64,000 nucleotides of DNA, taken from Enterocola sp045654205 (GTDB taxonomy: Bacteria; Bacteroidota; Bacteroidia; Bacteroidales; Paludibacteraceae). A model generated the notes under the pieces. The model had not been told where the DNA came from, did not search any database, and worked only from the letters and a program-made list of their open reading frames with translations. Shown piece after piece: positions 55,669-63,883 of the stretch. The translations under genes and the position numbers were made by a program. Every line of letters starts with the position of its first letter. Position 1 is the first letter of the stretch. Location of the stretch: NCBI GenBank assembly GCA_045654205.1, contig JAZOMZ010000002.1, positions 124,001-188,000 on the forward strand, given 5' to 3'.

Positions 55669-57294
55669 TTATTTTTGTTGTTCATTTAATAACTCTACAT
55701 TTCCCTTAAATGTGTCACCATTTTGGAACGTAGCTACATAATAGTAAACACCTGGCATAGCATATTGACCATTAGGATACTTACCATCCCAACCATCTGC
55801 TGTTTCCACAACAAGAAGACCATAACGGTCAAATATTTTAAGTGAAACTGAAGGATTCATTCCCATTACAAAGTCGTCGTTGAATCCGTCTACAAGCATT
55901 GGCGTAAATACTGTAGGCCAAACAACATTATCTAATACTGCGTCGTTAGAAGCACAACCATTTTGTACTACTTTATAAATGGTAGCACTATATGGTTTTG
56001 TAATAAATGTGTTGCCTGTATTTTCTACTAAATTATCATTCTCATACCAAGAATATTCTGCAGAATCATCAATATTGATAGATGTGGCAGTTAAAGTAAC
56101 TTCATCACCTAAACTTATATTTTCTTTATCTATGGCAAGTTCCACACCCCATGGTTGGAATATTTCGGTTTCAGCACCAGCGGTTTCGCTATAAAACAAT
56201 CTAATTCTAGTATAACTATCGATATCAACATAAATCTCATTTACATTTGTAGCGAAATCTTCCCATTCAGACCATGGACCATTTATAGTTTCTGCTTTAG
56301 ATATTTGTAATTTGTAATCTACGTTGTTATCTTCTGTTTCTACAGAAATTAGAATTTTGTTGCAATCACGTTCTTTTACCACTAAAGACATTGGTTTAAG
56401 AACCTTTACTGTAGCAGTTGCTTCACATTTATCCCAAACAACTTTATAAGTCATTGTTTCGGTTAATGATTCTACAGAAAGAGTTTGGTTAGTTGCTGTT
56501 AGGAAATATTCTGTACCTTCTATGACGGTATACCATTCTGGACCATTACCTTCTTCAATATTAGTATCTTTGGTAATAGTGATAATGCTACCACCCTCTT
56601 CTAATACGGTGCTTGGCTCAGCAGTTAGTTCAAGTTCTTTTACCTCATAAAGTATAGTTTGTGAAGTGTCACTATATAGGCCTGTTTCTGCTCCAGAAGC
56701 ATCTAGCTCTGCCAAACGGAACATCGAAGCTTCTGAAATTGTAACTTTAACACAACCTTCAAGACCTTCTATTTCTACTGGTTCCACTGCAGATGGGTCT
56801 AAATCTTCCCATGTAATGCCATCGGTACTACGTTGCCATTTATAAGAGATTGGCTCATCTGCACCTAGTTTTACAATAGGTTGAAGAATAATATCATTAC
56901 ATTCTCTATCAATAGGTTCTAAACTAAGTGTAATTTCTTTAATTTGAACCTTTGCAACACAAGCCTCTGCTACTACAATAATAGTAGTAGTGTCTTGTTC
57001 TATTGAATATGATAAATTACCTTCTGTTGTAATAGAAATTGGTACAAATGTTTCTCTACCAGAAGCATCATCAATACCCCATTTCAACCACTGGTAAACA
57101 ATACCATTTTCTGGAAGATTTGAGGCCGATACAGATAAACCTACTTCTTGCCCATATATTCCTTTATCTGGTGTAGCAGTAAGAGAAAAATCTGTATATC
57201 TACATTCTCTTTCAACCGCTGTGGCAGAAAATGCCATATTCACAGAAGTTGCAAAGAATATAAGCAAAATCAATAAACGTGTGTTTGTTTTCAT
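55669..57294 (-). CDS. T9SS cargo protein with type B (CHU_C) sorting domain
   Basis: A 541-residue exported protein. The signal peptide (NTRLLILLIFFATSVNMAFS) is followed by several Ig- or PKD-like beta domains of unclear family, each with a Cys-containing start such as ERECRYTDFSL, IDRECNDIILQP and KERDCNKILIS. The final ~90 residues (VVWPTVFTPMLVDGFNDDF, LKIFDRYGLLVVETADGWDGK, YYYVATFQNGDTFKGNVELL) form a gliding-motility-type T9SS type B domain. Such cargo is normally paired with PorP/SprF and OmpA genes, as here directly downstream. A short SprB-like surface protein; a role in motility cannot be claimed. Confidence 0.88.
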   Translation of the reverse strand: MKTNTRLLILLIFFATSVNMAFSATAVERECRYTDFSLTATPDKGIYGQEVGLSVSASNLPENGIVYQWLKWGIDDASGRETFVPISITTEGNLSYSIEQDTTTIIVVAEACVAKVQIKEITLSLEPIDRECNDIILQPIVKLGADEPISYKWQRSTDGITWEDLDPSAVEPVEIEGLEGCVKVTISEASMFRLAELDASGAETGLYSDTSQTILYEVKELELTAEPSTVLEEGGSIITITKDTNIEEGNGPEWYTVIEGTEYFLTATNQTLSVESLTETMTYKVVWDKCEATATVKVLKPMSLVVKERDCNKILISVETEDNNVDYKLQISKAETINGPWSEWEDFATNVNEIYVDIDSYTRIRLFYSETAGAETEIFQPWGVELAIDKENISLGDEVTLTATSINIDDSAEYSWYENDNLVENTGNTFITKPYSATIYKVVQNGCASNDAVLDNVVWPTVFTPMLVDGFNDDFVMGMNPSVSLKIFDRYGLLVVETADGWDGKYPNGQYAMPGVYYYVATFQNGDTFKGNVELLNEQQK

Positions 57295-57329
57295 ATTTAC
57301 TTGTATTTGATTTGTATTTATTGAATGTA

Positions 57330-59039
57330 TTAAGGTAATACGGCTCTGACGGAATAGCCCTTATAGGTAGTGCATCCATATACATTTAACTCTCCGACGT
57401 TGAATTGCATACCATAGGCATAACTCCTATTATCGGACGATTTAGACCAGTAACAACCCATTTCGTTTGCCTTAGACAATTCTGTACCCTCACGATAACC
57501 TGCTGCTGGCAAAAAAATACTATAGCCATTTTTTTTGCTGGTTACCAAATAACCTTTTTCACCATTAACGGTTGTAGTCCAAGTCCAATCGCAATTATCG
57601 CGCAGTTCTTTCATCTCTTTTTGAGTAGGCATACGCCAGTTACCTCCCATCTTAGCGGATGCCACATCGTACGATGAACTTAAATCTGAACCTGCCCAAA
57701 TATAATAATTATTGGAAGCATACGTTGACTTTGTTTCTGTTTCGCCCCAGGCGTAGTAATCACCACGCGCAATAGAAGAACTTGCACCTACGTTGCAGAG
57801 AGCCCATTTAACAGAAAGTCCCAAATCTACATATTCATGACCATTGGCATTATCTTGCCAAATAGCATACAATGTTATATTAGAAGTCATTGTAATCTTA
57901 TCTCCCGATTTATAAGTACTACCACTTCCATCGGCTTTGGTATTCCACGAGATAAATTCATAACCACTACGTGAGAAAGTATTTTGAGACACAGTTGCTA
58001 ACTCATTTTCATTTACAGTAACAGCACTCATTGAACCTACACCTCCATTGGCATTGTAGTACAAAGTATATTGAATAACACTTGGTTCAAATGGGTCTGA
58101 TGGGTCCATAGGGTCACTTGGGTCGTCAGATGGGTCATCTGATGGATCGTCTGAAGGGTCGTCAGACGGGTCGCTTGGGTCTGATGGTTCTTCACTGGCT
58201 TTCACATTTATAGTACAAGTAGCAGTTTTACCACCTGCTGTAGCAGAAATCATAGCTTGACCTGCAGAAAGAGCTGTCACTGTGCCTGCAGGATCTACTT
58301 TTGCTACTGTTCGGTTGCTACTCTTCCAAGTAATTTTCACTGTATCAAGTGCTGCAGCAGGTTCTACACTAAAGTCTTTTTTAAGTGGCAGCAAAGCGCC
58401 TACTTCAACATTGTATGTAGATTGTGCAAAAGAAGCACTTTTAATAACACGTTCTACAAATCTTACTTGACATGTAGCATCTTCTGCATCGTCTACAGAT
58501 GCGGTAAGGGTATATTCACGCTCTTTGTCGGCTTTTAAATACCATTTACCTTCGCTATAGGCAGGTATTTTGCCGTCGTTATCGGCTTCCCACTCAAAAC
58601 GATAAAGCGGTGCTTTTTTAGGTTTTAAGTCGTTGATTGGGAATTTAATTTTCTCGCCAACATATACTTCCAAAGTGGCAGGAATGGTAAACTCTTTGAT
58701 TTTTACCTTGTCAATGGTTAGCTTTACTTGTGCTGTTTTATCCATTGCTTTAGCTGTAATGGTAACCTCACCAGCACGCAAAGTTTCTACAGTGCCACCT
58801 GCACTAACTATTGCAATATCCTTATCGCTACTACTCCACTCTACAGTAACAGTATCGCCAACTGATGCGGGGGTAATAACTAAATATTGCAACAAATTTA
58901 CATCCTCACCTTCATCGATGGTGGTAGGAGCACCCTCAAACTGCATTGAATCTACAGATGCAGGAGGGGTCGGTGTATCTTTTTCGCATGCCCATAATGC
59001 AATTAGCATGCAAAGCAAAAATGGAATGATTTTTTTCAT
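57330..59039 (-). CDS. Surface lipoprotein: Ig-like domains, Asp/Ser/Pro linker, InlB repeat and C-terminal FISUMP-like domain
   Basis: A 569-residue lipoprotein (KKIIPFLLCMLIALWAC anchor). Two BIG2-type Ig-like domains (about residues 35-280; VEWSSSDKDIAIVSAGGTVETLRAGEVTITAKA, ITWKSSNRTVAKVDPAGTV) are followed by a Ser-Asp-Pro linker of SDDP and SDPS units, an InlB-type beta-grasp repeat (YTLYYNANGGVGSM to ITLYAIWQ) and a C-terminal ~170-residue domain (YVDLGLSVKWALCNVGAS, GDYYAWGET, WRMPTQKEMKELRDNC, GYSVRAVLP) of the type called Fibrobacter succinogenes major paralogous domain. The next gene upstream ends in the same domain. Likely surface-exposed binding protein; ligand unknown. Confidence 0.85.
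   Translation of the reverse strand: MKKIIPFLLCMLIALWACEKDTPTPPASVDSMQFEGAPTTIDEGEDVNLLQYLVITPASVGDTVTVEWSSSDKDIAIVSAGGTVETLRAGEVTITAKAMDKTAQVKLTIDKVKIKEFTIPATLEVYVGEKIKFPINDLKPKKAPLYRFEWEADNDGKIPAYSEGKWYLKADKEREYTLTASVDDAEDATCQVRFVERVIKSASFAQSTYNVEVGALLPLKKDFSVEPAAALDTVKITWKSSNRTVAKVDPAGTVTALSAGQAMISATAGGKTATCTINVKASEEPSDPSDPSDDPSDDPSDDPSDDPSDPMDPSDPFEPSVIQYTLYYNANGGVGSMSAVTVNENELATVSQNTFSRSGYEFISWNTKADGSGSTYKSGDKITMTSNITLYAIWQDNANGHEYVDLGLSVKWALCNVGASSSIARGDYYAWGETETKSTYASNNYYIWAGSDLSSSYDVASAKMGGNWRMPTQKEMKELRDNCDWTWTTTVNGEKGYLVTSKKNGYSIFLPAAGYREGTELSKANEMGCYWSKSSDNRSYAYGMQFNVGELNVYGCTTYKGYSVRAVLP
58086..58196 (-). repeat. Short tandem repeat encoding the Asp/Ser/Pro linker
   Basis: Repeated 12- to 15-base units encode SDDP and SDPSDP blocks in the lipoprotein at 57330-59039. 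Such tracts vary in length between strains. Confidence 0.7.
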
Positions 59040-59085
59040 ATTATTATTGTTTTACAAAGTTCAACGCTACAAAGCATATACTTCT

Positions 59086-60252
59086 TTACAAACCTTCACC
59101 ACCAACAAAAACCACAGGACGAATAGGCAAGCCCAAACTACGACTAAACAAATATGTACCTTTTGTTACTTGACCTTGGTTTATCATGATATGAAGATAA
59201 ATAGCATGACTGGGCACTTGTTCTTCTGTAGCAAAACCATCGCCAGCAAGTTCAGCCCCCCACACTGCTACTCTTCGAGAAGCATCATACTTCCATGTTC
59301 CATCTATGTAGCCTGTATAAGGGAAGAAAAGTTTATTACCATTAATCACACTGGTAAATCTAACCCCTTTTGTACCTAAAGAATCGTGATCAATCTTTAC
59401 GATACTATTTTCTAATAACGAACTAAAATCTTCTTTCGATGGGACTTGCCATCTACCACCCCAATTTAAATAAACAGGGTCATCTTCGTTATCTATATAA
59501 CGATTGGTTGGCACATCAACATATCCATTATAACCATACTCTTCTAAATAACAATATTTGGTTAATTCTTTTGCATTATTGTTGATGTGAGCACTATGTA
59601 CATAAGTGCTCCAAGAGTACTCTTCTTTTGATGTAGTTTCTGCCCATGCATAATAATCACCAACTTCGCCAACAGATGTTGCTCCAAGATTATGGGCAGC
59701 CCACAATATTCCATCACCCATATCCACATATTCGTAACCATAATACATGGGGTTTTCTGGCTCTGGTTCTGGGGTTGGCGTAGGTATTTCATTTAAGCTG
59801 GCATACCAAACATTATTGTAGAAATAGGGTTTAGCTGCATCTATTGCTACATTGGCTGATTGCATCCCTATTCCGTTATGAAAGATAATCATATCGGCTT
59901 GGTCTGTTTGGTATTTATAGCTGTACACATCCATATCGTGTACCTTTTCGCTGCATTTGGTAGCAAGTTCGCCTGGCCATGGAAGTACACCTTCATCTGT
60001 AGCATACAACCAAATATAGGCATTCACAGTCTCCCAATTATCAGCATTAACAAAAAATACAATAGTAGAATCCTTTGGCAACACAGGTTCTGCTGGTTTG
60101 TCTGGATTTTCAGGTTTGTCTGGTTCTTGAGGATTAGTTGGGGTTTCTGTTCCAGGTTTGTCTGGTCCTTCTGGTTCTTCTGTTTTACAAGAAACCATTG
60201 TCATTGACAAACAGGTAAACGATAAAAACAAGTAGTATAAAATCTTTCTCAT
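59086..60252 (-). CDS. Surface lipoprotein with CBM26-like starch-binding and FISUMP-like domains
   Basis: A 388-residue lipoprotein. The signal and anchor (LSMTMVSCKTEEPEGPD) have acidic residues just after the Cys, similar to surface-export signals of Bacteroidota. A Pro-rich linker follows, then a CBM26-like starch-binding module (about residues 60-155; TIVFFVNADNWETVNAYIWLYA, WPGELATKC, IIFHNGIG). The C-terminal domain (from about residue 170: YGYEYVDMGDGILWAAHNLG, VGDYYAWAETTS, RWQVPSKEDFSSLLEN, GLPIRPVVFVGG) is paralogous to that of the lipoprotein at 57330-59039. It suggests carbohydrate binding on the surface. The gap to the next gene is 46 bases, so both lie in one run. Confidence 0.83.
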   Translation of the reverse strand: MRKILYYLFLSFTCLSMTMVSCKTEEPEGPDKPGTETPTNPQEPDKPENPDKPAEPVLPKDSTIVFFVNADNWETVNAYIWLYATDEGVLPWPGELATKCSEKVHDMDVYSYKYQTDQADMIIFHNGIGMQSANVAIDAAKPYFYNNVWYASLNEIPTPTPEPEPENPMYYGYEYVDMGDGILWAAHNLGATSVGEVGDYYAWAETTSKEEYSWSTYVHSAHINNNAKELTKYCYLEEYGYNGYVDVPTNRYIDNEDDPVYLNWGGRWQVPSKEDFSSLLENSIVKIDHDSLGTKGVRFTSVINGNKLFFPYTGYIDGTWKYDASRRVAVWGAELAGDGFATEEQVPSHAIYLHIMINQGQVTKGTYLFSRSLGLPIRPVVFVGGEGL

Positions 60253-60336
60253 AATAAATTTATCTAATTAGCAAAACAAAAGTGACTATCTTTTCTTAAC
60301 TTAACGTAGCTACTCTTGTATTCTATTCACTAACGA

Positions 60337-61284
60337 TTAAAAGTAATAATATAGTGAAATATTAACTCCTATATTTTCTGTTCCATACAATAAATATGTG
60401 CTACCAGGACTCACAAGGTCGTTGTACTGAGCCACTTTGCCATTGTATTTATCATAGCCTTCGTAAATGGTGTAGGTTTGTGGTTGGAATGCCACCATAA
60501 TTGGAGTAAGGTCTACTGTTGCTCCAAGAGATGCATTTTTCATAAAGAACCATTCAACACCAAGATTTAAGTAAATACCGATACCATGACTCATACCAAT
60601 ATTGTATTCTTTAACAGGTCGACCATAATCCATCCATGTACAACCACTTGACGCAAATTCGTTGATATTTTTGTCGATTTTTTCCATTGTAGTTGGGTGT
60701 TGATTGGCTTCGGTAATAGCATTTCCATATTTGAAATCTACTTCGCCACCACCAAAAGAATACATTAAACCACCTCCACCTACAAAACGTAAGTTTTTAC
60801 CTGCAGAAAACTCTAGACCTAGAGTAACACCGCCACCTGCATATTTCAGATTGACAGCATCAGCTACTTGGTCTTCTGCCATTGGATTTAGTGCCAATGC
60901 TCTATCGTCGTCTACATATTCACGATAGTTTATATTTGCGCCACTAAAGCCAACACTAGCTTTAAATGCCATGTGCTCTTTTGCTTGATATTTAAAAGAG
61001 AAAGCCACCATAGGTTGTTGTGCCAAAATATACATTTGATTTGGTTTACTTTCAGCATTACTAATTATACCATCGTCAGAGGCACTTCCATAAAGGAACT
61101 GACCTACAGTAGAAAATGACGCAGCATTGCCACCTTGTGCAGCAGCCACTGGATTGAAGTTTACACCTATTGCAAAGCTACCAACCTCTGGAGTATAAAC
61201 TTTAGCCTCTTTTTCTGTTTGTGCCATAGCACCCATAGACAAGGCACACAATAGCGAAACAGTTATTACTTTTATCTTGTTCAT
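60337..61284 (-). CDS. Outer-membrane beta-barrel protein, exported
   Basis: A 315-residue protein with a signal peptide (KIKVITVSLLCALSMGAMAQ), then alternating hydrophobic and aromatic strands: SFAIGVNFNPVAAA, VAFSFKYQAKEHMAFKASVGFSG, GVTLGLEFSAGKNLRFVGGGGLMYSFGG, GIYLNLGVEWFFMKNASLG, and a final NIGVNISLYYYF ending in Phe as outer-membrane barrels do. Specific family and substrate are not recognised. It sits in the surface cluster between two lipoprotein genes and is probably cotranscribed with them. Confidence 0.8.
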   Translation of the reverse strand: MNKIKVITVSLLCALSMGAMAQTEKEAKVYTPEVGSFAIGVNFNPVAAAQGGNAASFSTVGQFLYGSASDDGIISNAESKPNQMYILAQQPMVAFSFKYQAKEHMAFKASVGFSGANINYREYVDDDRALALNPMAEDQVADAVNLKYAGGGVTLGLEFSAGKNLRFVGGGGLMYSFGGGEVDFKYGNAITEANQHPTTMEKIDKNINEFASSGCTWMDYGRPVKEYNIGMSHGIGIYLNLGVEWFFMKNASLGATVDLTPIMVAFQPQTYTIYEGYDKYNGKVAQYNDLVSPGSTYLLYGTENIGVNISLYYYF

Positions 61285-61322
61285 AATAATACGCTTTAAA
61301 TATTAATAAAAAAAGTTCGCTA

Positions 61323-61838
61323 TTAAGGATTGAAGTGATATGGGTCGTTTGTAGCACCTACTCTTTTACCAATTAGGTCCACGTAAACAGTTTCACCATA
61401 TTTAAGTGTAGGGTTTGCTTCACCTTTGTAGGTAATCATTACTTTTTTGATGTCTGAATCGTCTGGTTTTACCTCAGCATCGTAGTTTTCTTGTTGGAAC
61501 ATACAAGTTGCTTTGCAAGATGCTTTTTTACCTGCTGCCACTGGAATGCTTGCTTCAAATTTACCACCTTTAAGAGCTGCTGTAACAACCATAACATTGC
61601 CAGTTGCTTTGTCGTCGGCACCTAGTTCTGTTACTTCAATAGTAACATTGGCTTTGCCTTCAAAAAGAGCATTGCCCTCTGGTGCCATTGTATCATCAAG
61701 TTTTTGATAATATACATAACCTGCAAGGGTTGTTCCTTTTAAGTCTGAGGTTTCAAGTGCGGTAGGTTCTACCTTTTCGCAAGAAGCGAAAGATATTAAT
61801 AACATTGCTAGAGTAGCAAATAATCCTAATTTTTTCAT
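61323..61838 (-). CDS. Lipoprotein of unknown function
   Basis: A lipoprotein of 171 residues from the chosen start (MKKLGLFATLAMLLISFASC); a frame 9 bases longer exists (61847) but adds only MDI before the signal. The mature part carries short beta strands (TLAGYVYYQKLDDTM, NVTIEVTELGADDKATGNVM, FEASIPVAAGKKASCKATC) with the look of a small beta-sandwich, and two further cysteines. No family recognised. It is the first gene of the minus-strand surface cluster and lies next to the barrel gene, which may be its partner. Confidence 0.75.
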   Translation of the reverse strand: MKKLGLFATLAMLLISFASCEKVEPTALETSDLKGTTLAGYVYYQKLDDTMAPEGNALFEGKANVTIEVTELGADDKATGNVMVVTAALKGGKFEASIPVAAGKKASCKATCMFQQENYDAEVKPDDSDIKKVMITYKGEANPTLKYGETVYVDLIGKRVGATNDPYHFNP

Positions 61839-61913
61839 AATGTCCAAATTTTAAGTTATTATATTTGATTTAAAGTATCTACAACAATAAACTTTCTACG
61901 TTAGTATGGACAT

Positions 61914-61951
61914 AAAAAAAGCGTGAAGCTTTGCATTGTTGCTCGCTTCAC
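61914..61951 (-). terminator. Terminator of the structured RNA
   Basis: GTGAAGC / GCTTCAC stem followed by GC and seven T on the minus strand. Confidence 0.85.
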
Positions 61952-62239
61952 ACATAGAGGCCTTCGCATTGCCCTGCAAGTTGAAACGAACAACGCATAA
62001 GCTCCACGCTGATATGAATAGGATTGCACACAATATACCAATAGAAGCAGACGCAACTAGTACGTCTGCCATGAACAATGTGCAAATTTTTATACACATC
62101 CTAGGAGCATTTACGTTGCGTTGTTTTTGACTTGCAGTAAAGAAAGTTGCGAAGTTTCTATGTGCCAAAACAAGCGTAGTAAACGCTTTTAAATATGTCT
62201 TAAAAGAAAATCTTACATATGTAAAATCTTCTGATTTTA
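61914..62239 (-). ncRNA. Structured non-coding RNA, 6S-like rod (ssrS candidate)
   Basis: A transcript of at most ~326 nt is bounded by a promoter (TTTG at 62272-62275, 18 bases, TAAATTTG at 62246-62253) and a terminator (GTGAAGC / GCTTCAC, 61923-61951, then TTTTTTT). Within it six stems nest in one continuous rod, 61951-62164: CACATAGA/TCTATGTG, ACTTCGCA/TGCGAAGG, ACTGCAAGT/ACTTGCAGG, AACAACGCA with GCTCC/GGAGC and TGCGTTGTT, TTTGCACA/TGTGTGCAA, and the apical GCAGACG/CGTCTGC (62047-62069). Bulges are asymmetric. Rod length and topology resemble 6S RNA, which sequesters RNA polymerase; the name is inference. ORFs on both strands here are by-products of the stems. Confidence 0.7.
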
Positions 62240-62245
62240 TAAGTG

Positions 62246-62275
62246 CAAATTTAATGATTTTTTAGAAAAATCAAA
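62246..62275 (-). promoter_or_regulatory. Promoter of the structured RNA
   Basis: On the minus strand TTTG (62272-62275), an 18-base spacer and TAAATTTG (62246-62253), close to the full Bacteroidota promoter consensus. Confidence 0.6.
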
Positions 62276-62322
62276 TTTTTTGCTTGTTAAATTTCAAACG
62301 ATTTCTAAAGAATATTATTTTC

Positions 62323-63270
62323 TTAATAATATCTCATAATCTCCTGTGCATCCGTTGTTGCCATAAGGTCTGAGAGTGTGAGATTTTTGTGCGCCTTCAT
62401 AAATGATGATACAATTTTCCATCCCATATACACTCCTAGTCTTCCCGGAGAATGTTCTTGAGAATATCCATTGGTAAATGGCGCTGGTTGAGTATACTTC
62501 ATGATGGTGCGCCAATCGGTAGAATATAACTCTTTATTTTCTACTATTGAATGCCAAATTCTCTTTTCGTGTTCCTCGCACCATGCAAATTGTTCTTCTG
62601 AATATGAAAGTATCTCACTCATTTTGTGGTCTGGAAGAAATGCTTCTAACAAATACATCAACTTACCATGATTTATCATAGACTCAAGAAGTCTATAATC
62701 ATTGGTAGGAAACTCTGAACTAAGCCAACCTAGCATCACGTCCACAGGCATGTGTTCACGAGTAAGATATGGCAATTCGTATTGATATGCCACAGAAGAA
62801 TACATTGGGTAATCTTTTCCTAAATAATAATCTGCACTTACAGAAATTCTATCTTCGAGTGTAACCACACATTGATTAAAACCAGAAACGTGATAACTCA
62901 CTTTTGGTATTTCCTTTTCTGGGAAATAGTATTTATAATACCTAAATGCCTTGGTTAAAGTATTTTCTATGTCCTCAGTAGATGAATATTCTTTCTCTAC
63001 ATCGGCAAACAAACTACGCACTACACTATCTGCTTTGAATTTTTCTATCTCAGAGGCAGGCAATTCTAGGATATTTCTAATGTATAGAGGATAAAAATCT
63101 GGATATTTTTCTGCCAAAGAAGCAGAATCCATAGACATAAAGTCTAGGTCGAAGCGCTCGATTTTCACTTCTAAAGGAAGATTTTCCGCTTCTTTACTAT
63201 AAAACCTGCCCTTGTCGGAGCAGGCTGTACAGATGAATATCAATAATAATATTTCTAAAAACTTTCTCAT
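62323..63270 (-). CDS. GldB-like lipoprotein
   Basis: A 315-residue lipoprotein (RKFLEILLLIFICTACSDKG) with the features of the gliding-motility protein GldB family: IERFDLDFMSMD near the start, YYFPEKEIPKVSYHVSGFNQCVV, DYYLGKDYPMY, RHVPVD-like EHMPVDVMLGWL, MINHGKLMYLLEAFLPDH and GRLGVYMGWKIVSSFM near the end. GldB is required for gliding in Flavobacterium, but homologues also occur in non-motile Bacteroidota, so motility should not be inferred. The gene overlaps the SPOR gene by four bases (ATGA). Confidence 0.85.
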   Translation of the reverse strand: MRKFLEILLLIFICTACSDKGRFYSKEAENLPLEVKIERFDLDFMSMDSASLAEKYPDFYPLYIRNILELPASEIEKFKADSVVRSLFADVEKEYSSTEDIENTLTKAFRYYKYYFPEKEIPKVSYHVSGFNQCVVTLEDRISVSADYYLGKDYPMYSSVAYQYELPYLTREHMPVDVMLGWLSSEFPTNDYRLLESMINHGKLMYLLEAFLPDHKMSEILSYSEEQFAWCEEHEKRIWHSIVENKELYSTDWRTIMKYTQPAPFTNGYSQEHSPGRLGVYMGWKIVSSFMKAHKNLTLSDLMATTDAQEIMRYY

Positions 63271-63800
63271 TTAGCTACCAATTTTAGCATCCAAGCATCT
63301 GGATATTTTTTTCTAGCATTTGCAAGCACTAGTCTTACTGCAGGCTCGTTGTCTGTTGAATAATAGAACACACGATACAATCCATTTTGATTTCTAGCCA
63401 CAGTAGCCTTAATACCAGATTTGTTTAATTCTATAGAAAGATTGTTGGCATTCACTCTACTAGAGAAGCTTCCTACTACCACATGATATGCATAAACCAC
63501 ATTTTTACCATCTTCTGTGGTATATTTATCAGAAGATTCCACTATTTTTTCTGGTTCTACAACTGCTTTTACTGTATCAACAGCTGTTTTTACTGTATCT
63601 ACTACAGCTTTTATAGTATCCACAACTTCTTTAACTTCTTCTACCACTGTAGTATCCATTTTTATAGTATCATTGCTTCCTATAAAAACATTTTCCATTT
63701 CGTCCTCACCTGCTTTTTCATACATTTGAGGGTAATATTGCTTAGAACAAGCCACTAAAGATGCACCTAAAATCAAGGCAATAAATAATTTACTTTTCAT
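63267..63800 (-). CDS. SPOR-domain lipoprotein
   Basis: A 177-residue lipoprotein (FIALILGASLVAC). After a short region comes a Val-rich linker of repeated units (VVDTIKA, VVDTVKT, AVDTVKA), then a C-terminal SPOR domain (about residues 105-177; YAYHVVVGSFSSRVNANNLS, LYRVFYYS, ARKKYPDAWMLKLVAK). SPOR domains bind denuded peptidoglycan strands, usually at the septum. The gene is coupled to the GldB-like gene. Promoter box TATCTTTG at 63856-63863. Confidence 0.93.
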   Translation of the reverse strand: MKSKLFIALILGASLVACSKQYYPQMYEKAGEDEMENVFIGSNDTIKMDTTVVEEVKEVVDTIKAVVDTVKTAVDTVKAVVEPEKIVESSDKYTTEDGKNVVYAYHVVVGSFSSRVNANNLSIELNKSGIKATVARNQNGLYRVFYYSTDNEPAVRLVLANARKKYPDAWMLKLVAK

Positions 63801-63830
63801 ATTCTGTTTTTAATTTTATCATAAATAATT

Positions 63831-63856
63831 GCGGGAGATTCTTTTGAATCCCCCGC
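63831..63856 (-). terminator. Hairpin between the second PorP gene and the SPOR gene
   Basis: GCGGGGGATTC / GAATCTCCCGC with a 4-base loop and one mismatch. It lies 28 bases past the PorP-type stop but abuts the promoter box at 63856-63863, so it may also be part of the SPOR leader. Confidence 0.5.
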
Positions 63857-63863
63857 AAAGATA
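63856..63863 (-). promoter_or_regulatory. -7 promoter box of the SPOR-GldB pair
   Basis: The minus strand reads TATCTTTG, 55 bases upstream of the SPOR gene start. Confidence 0.45.
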
Positions 63864-63883
63864 ATATATTTTTTTAATCTATC

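Noticed and set aside
58633..59379. 248-codon plus-strand ORF
   Set aside because: It is antisense to two well-supported lipoprotein genes, and its sequence reflects their reverse complement.
61896..62168. 90-codon minus-strand ORF and a 64-codon plus-strand ORF (61936-62130) over the structured RNA
   Set aside because: Both follow the stems of the nested hairpin, run across the RNA terminator or lie antisense to it, and have no signal peptide or recognisable domain.
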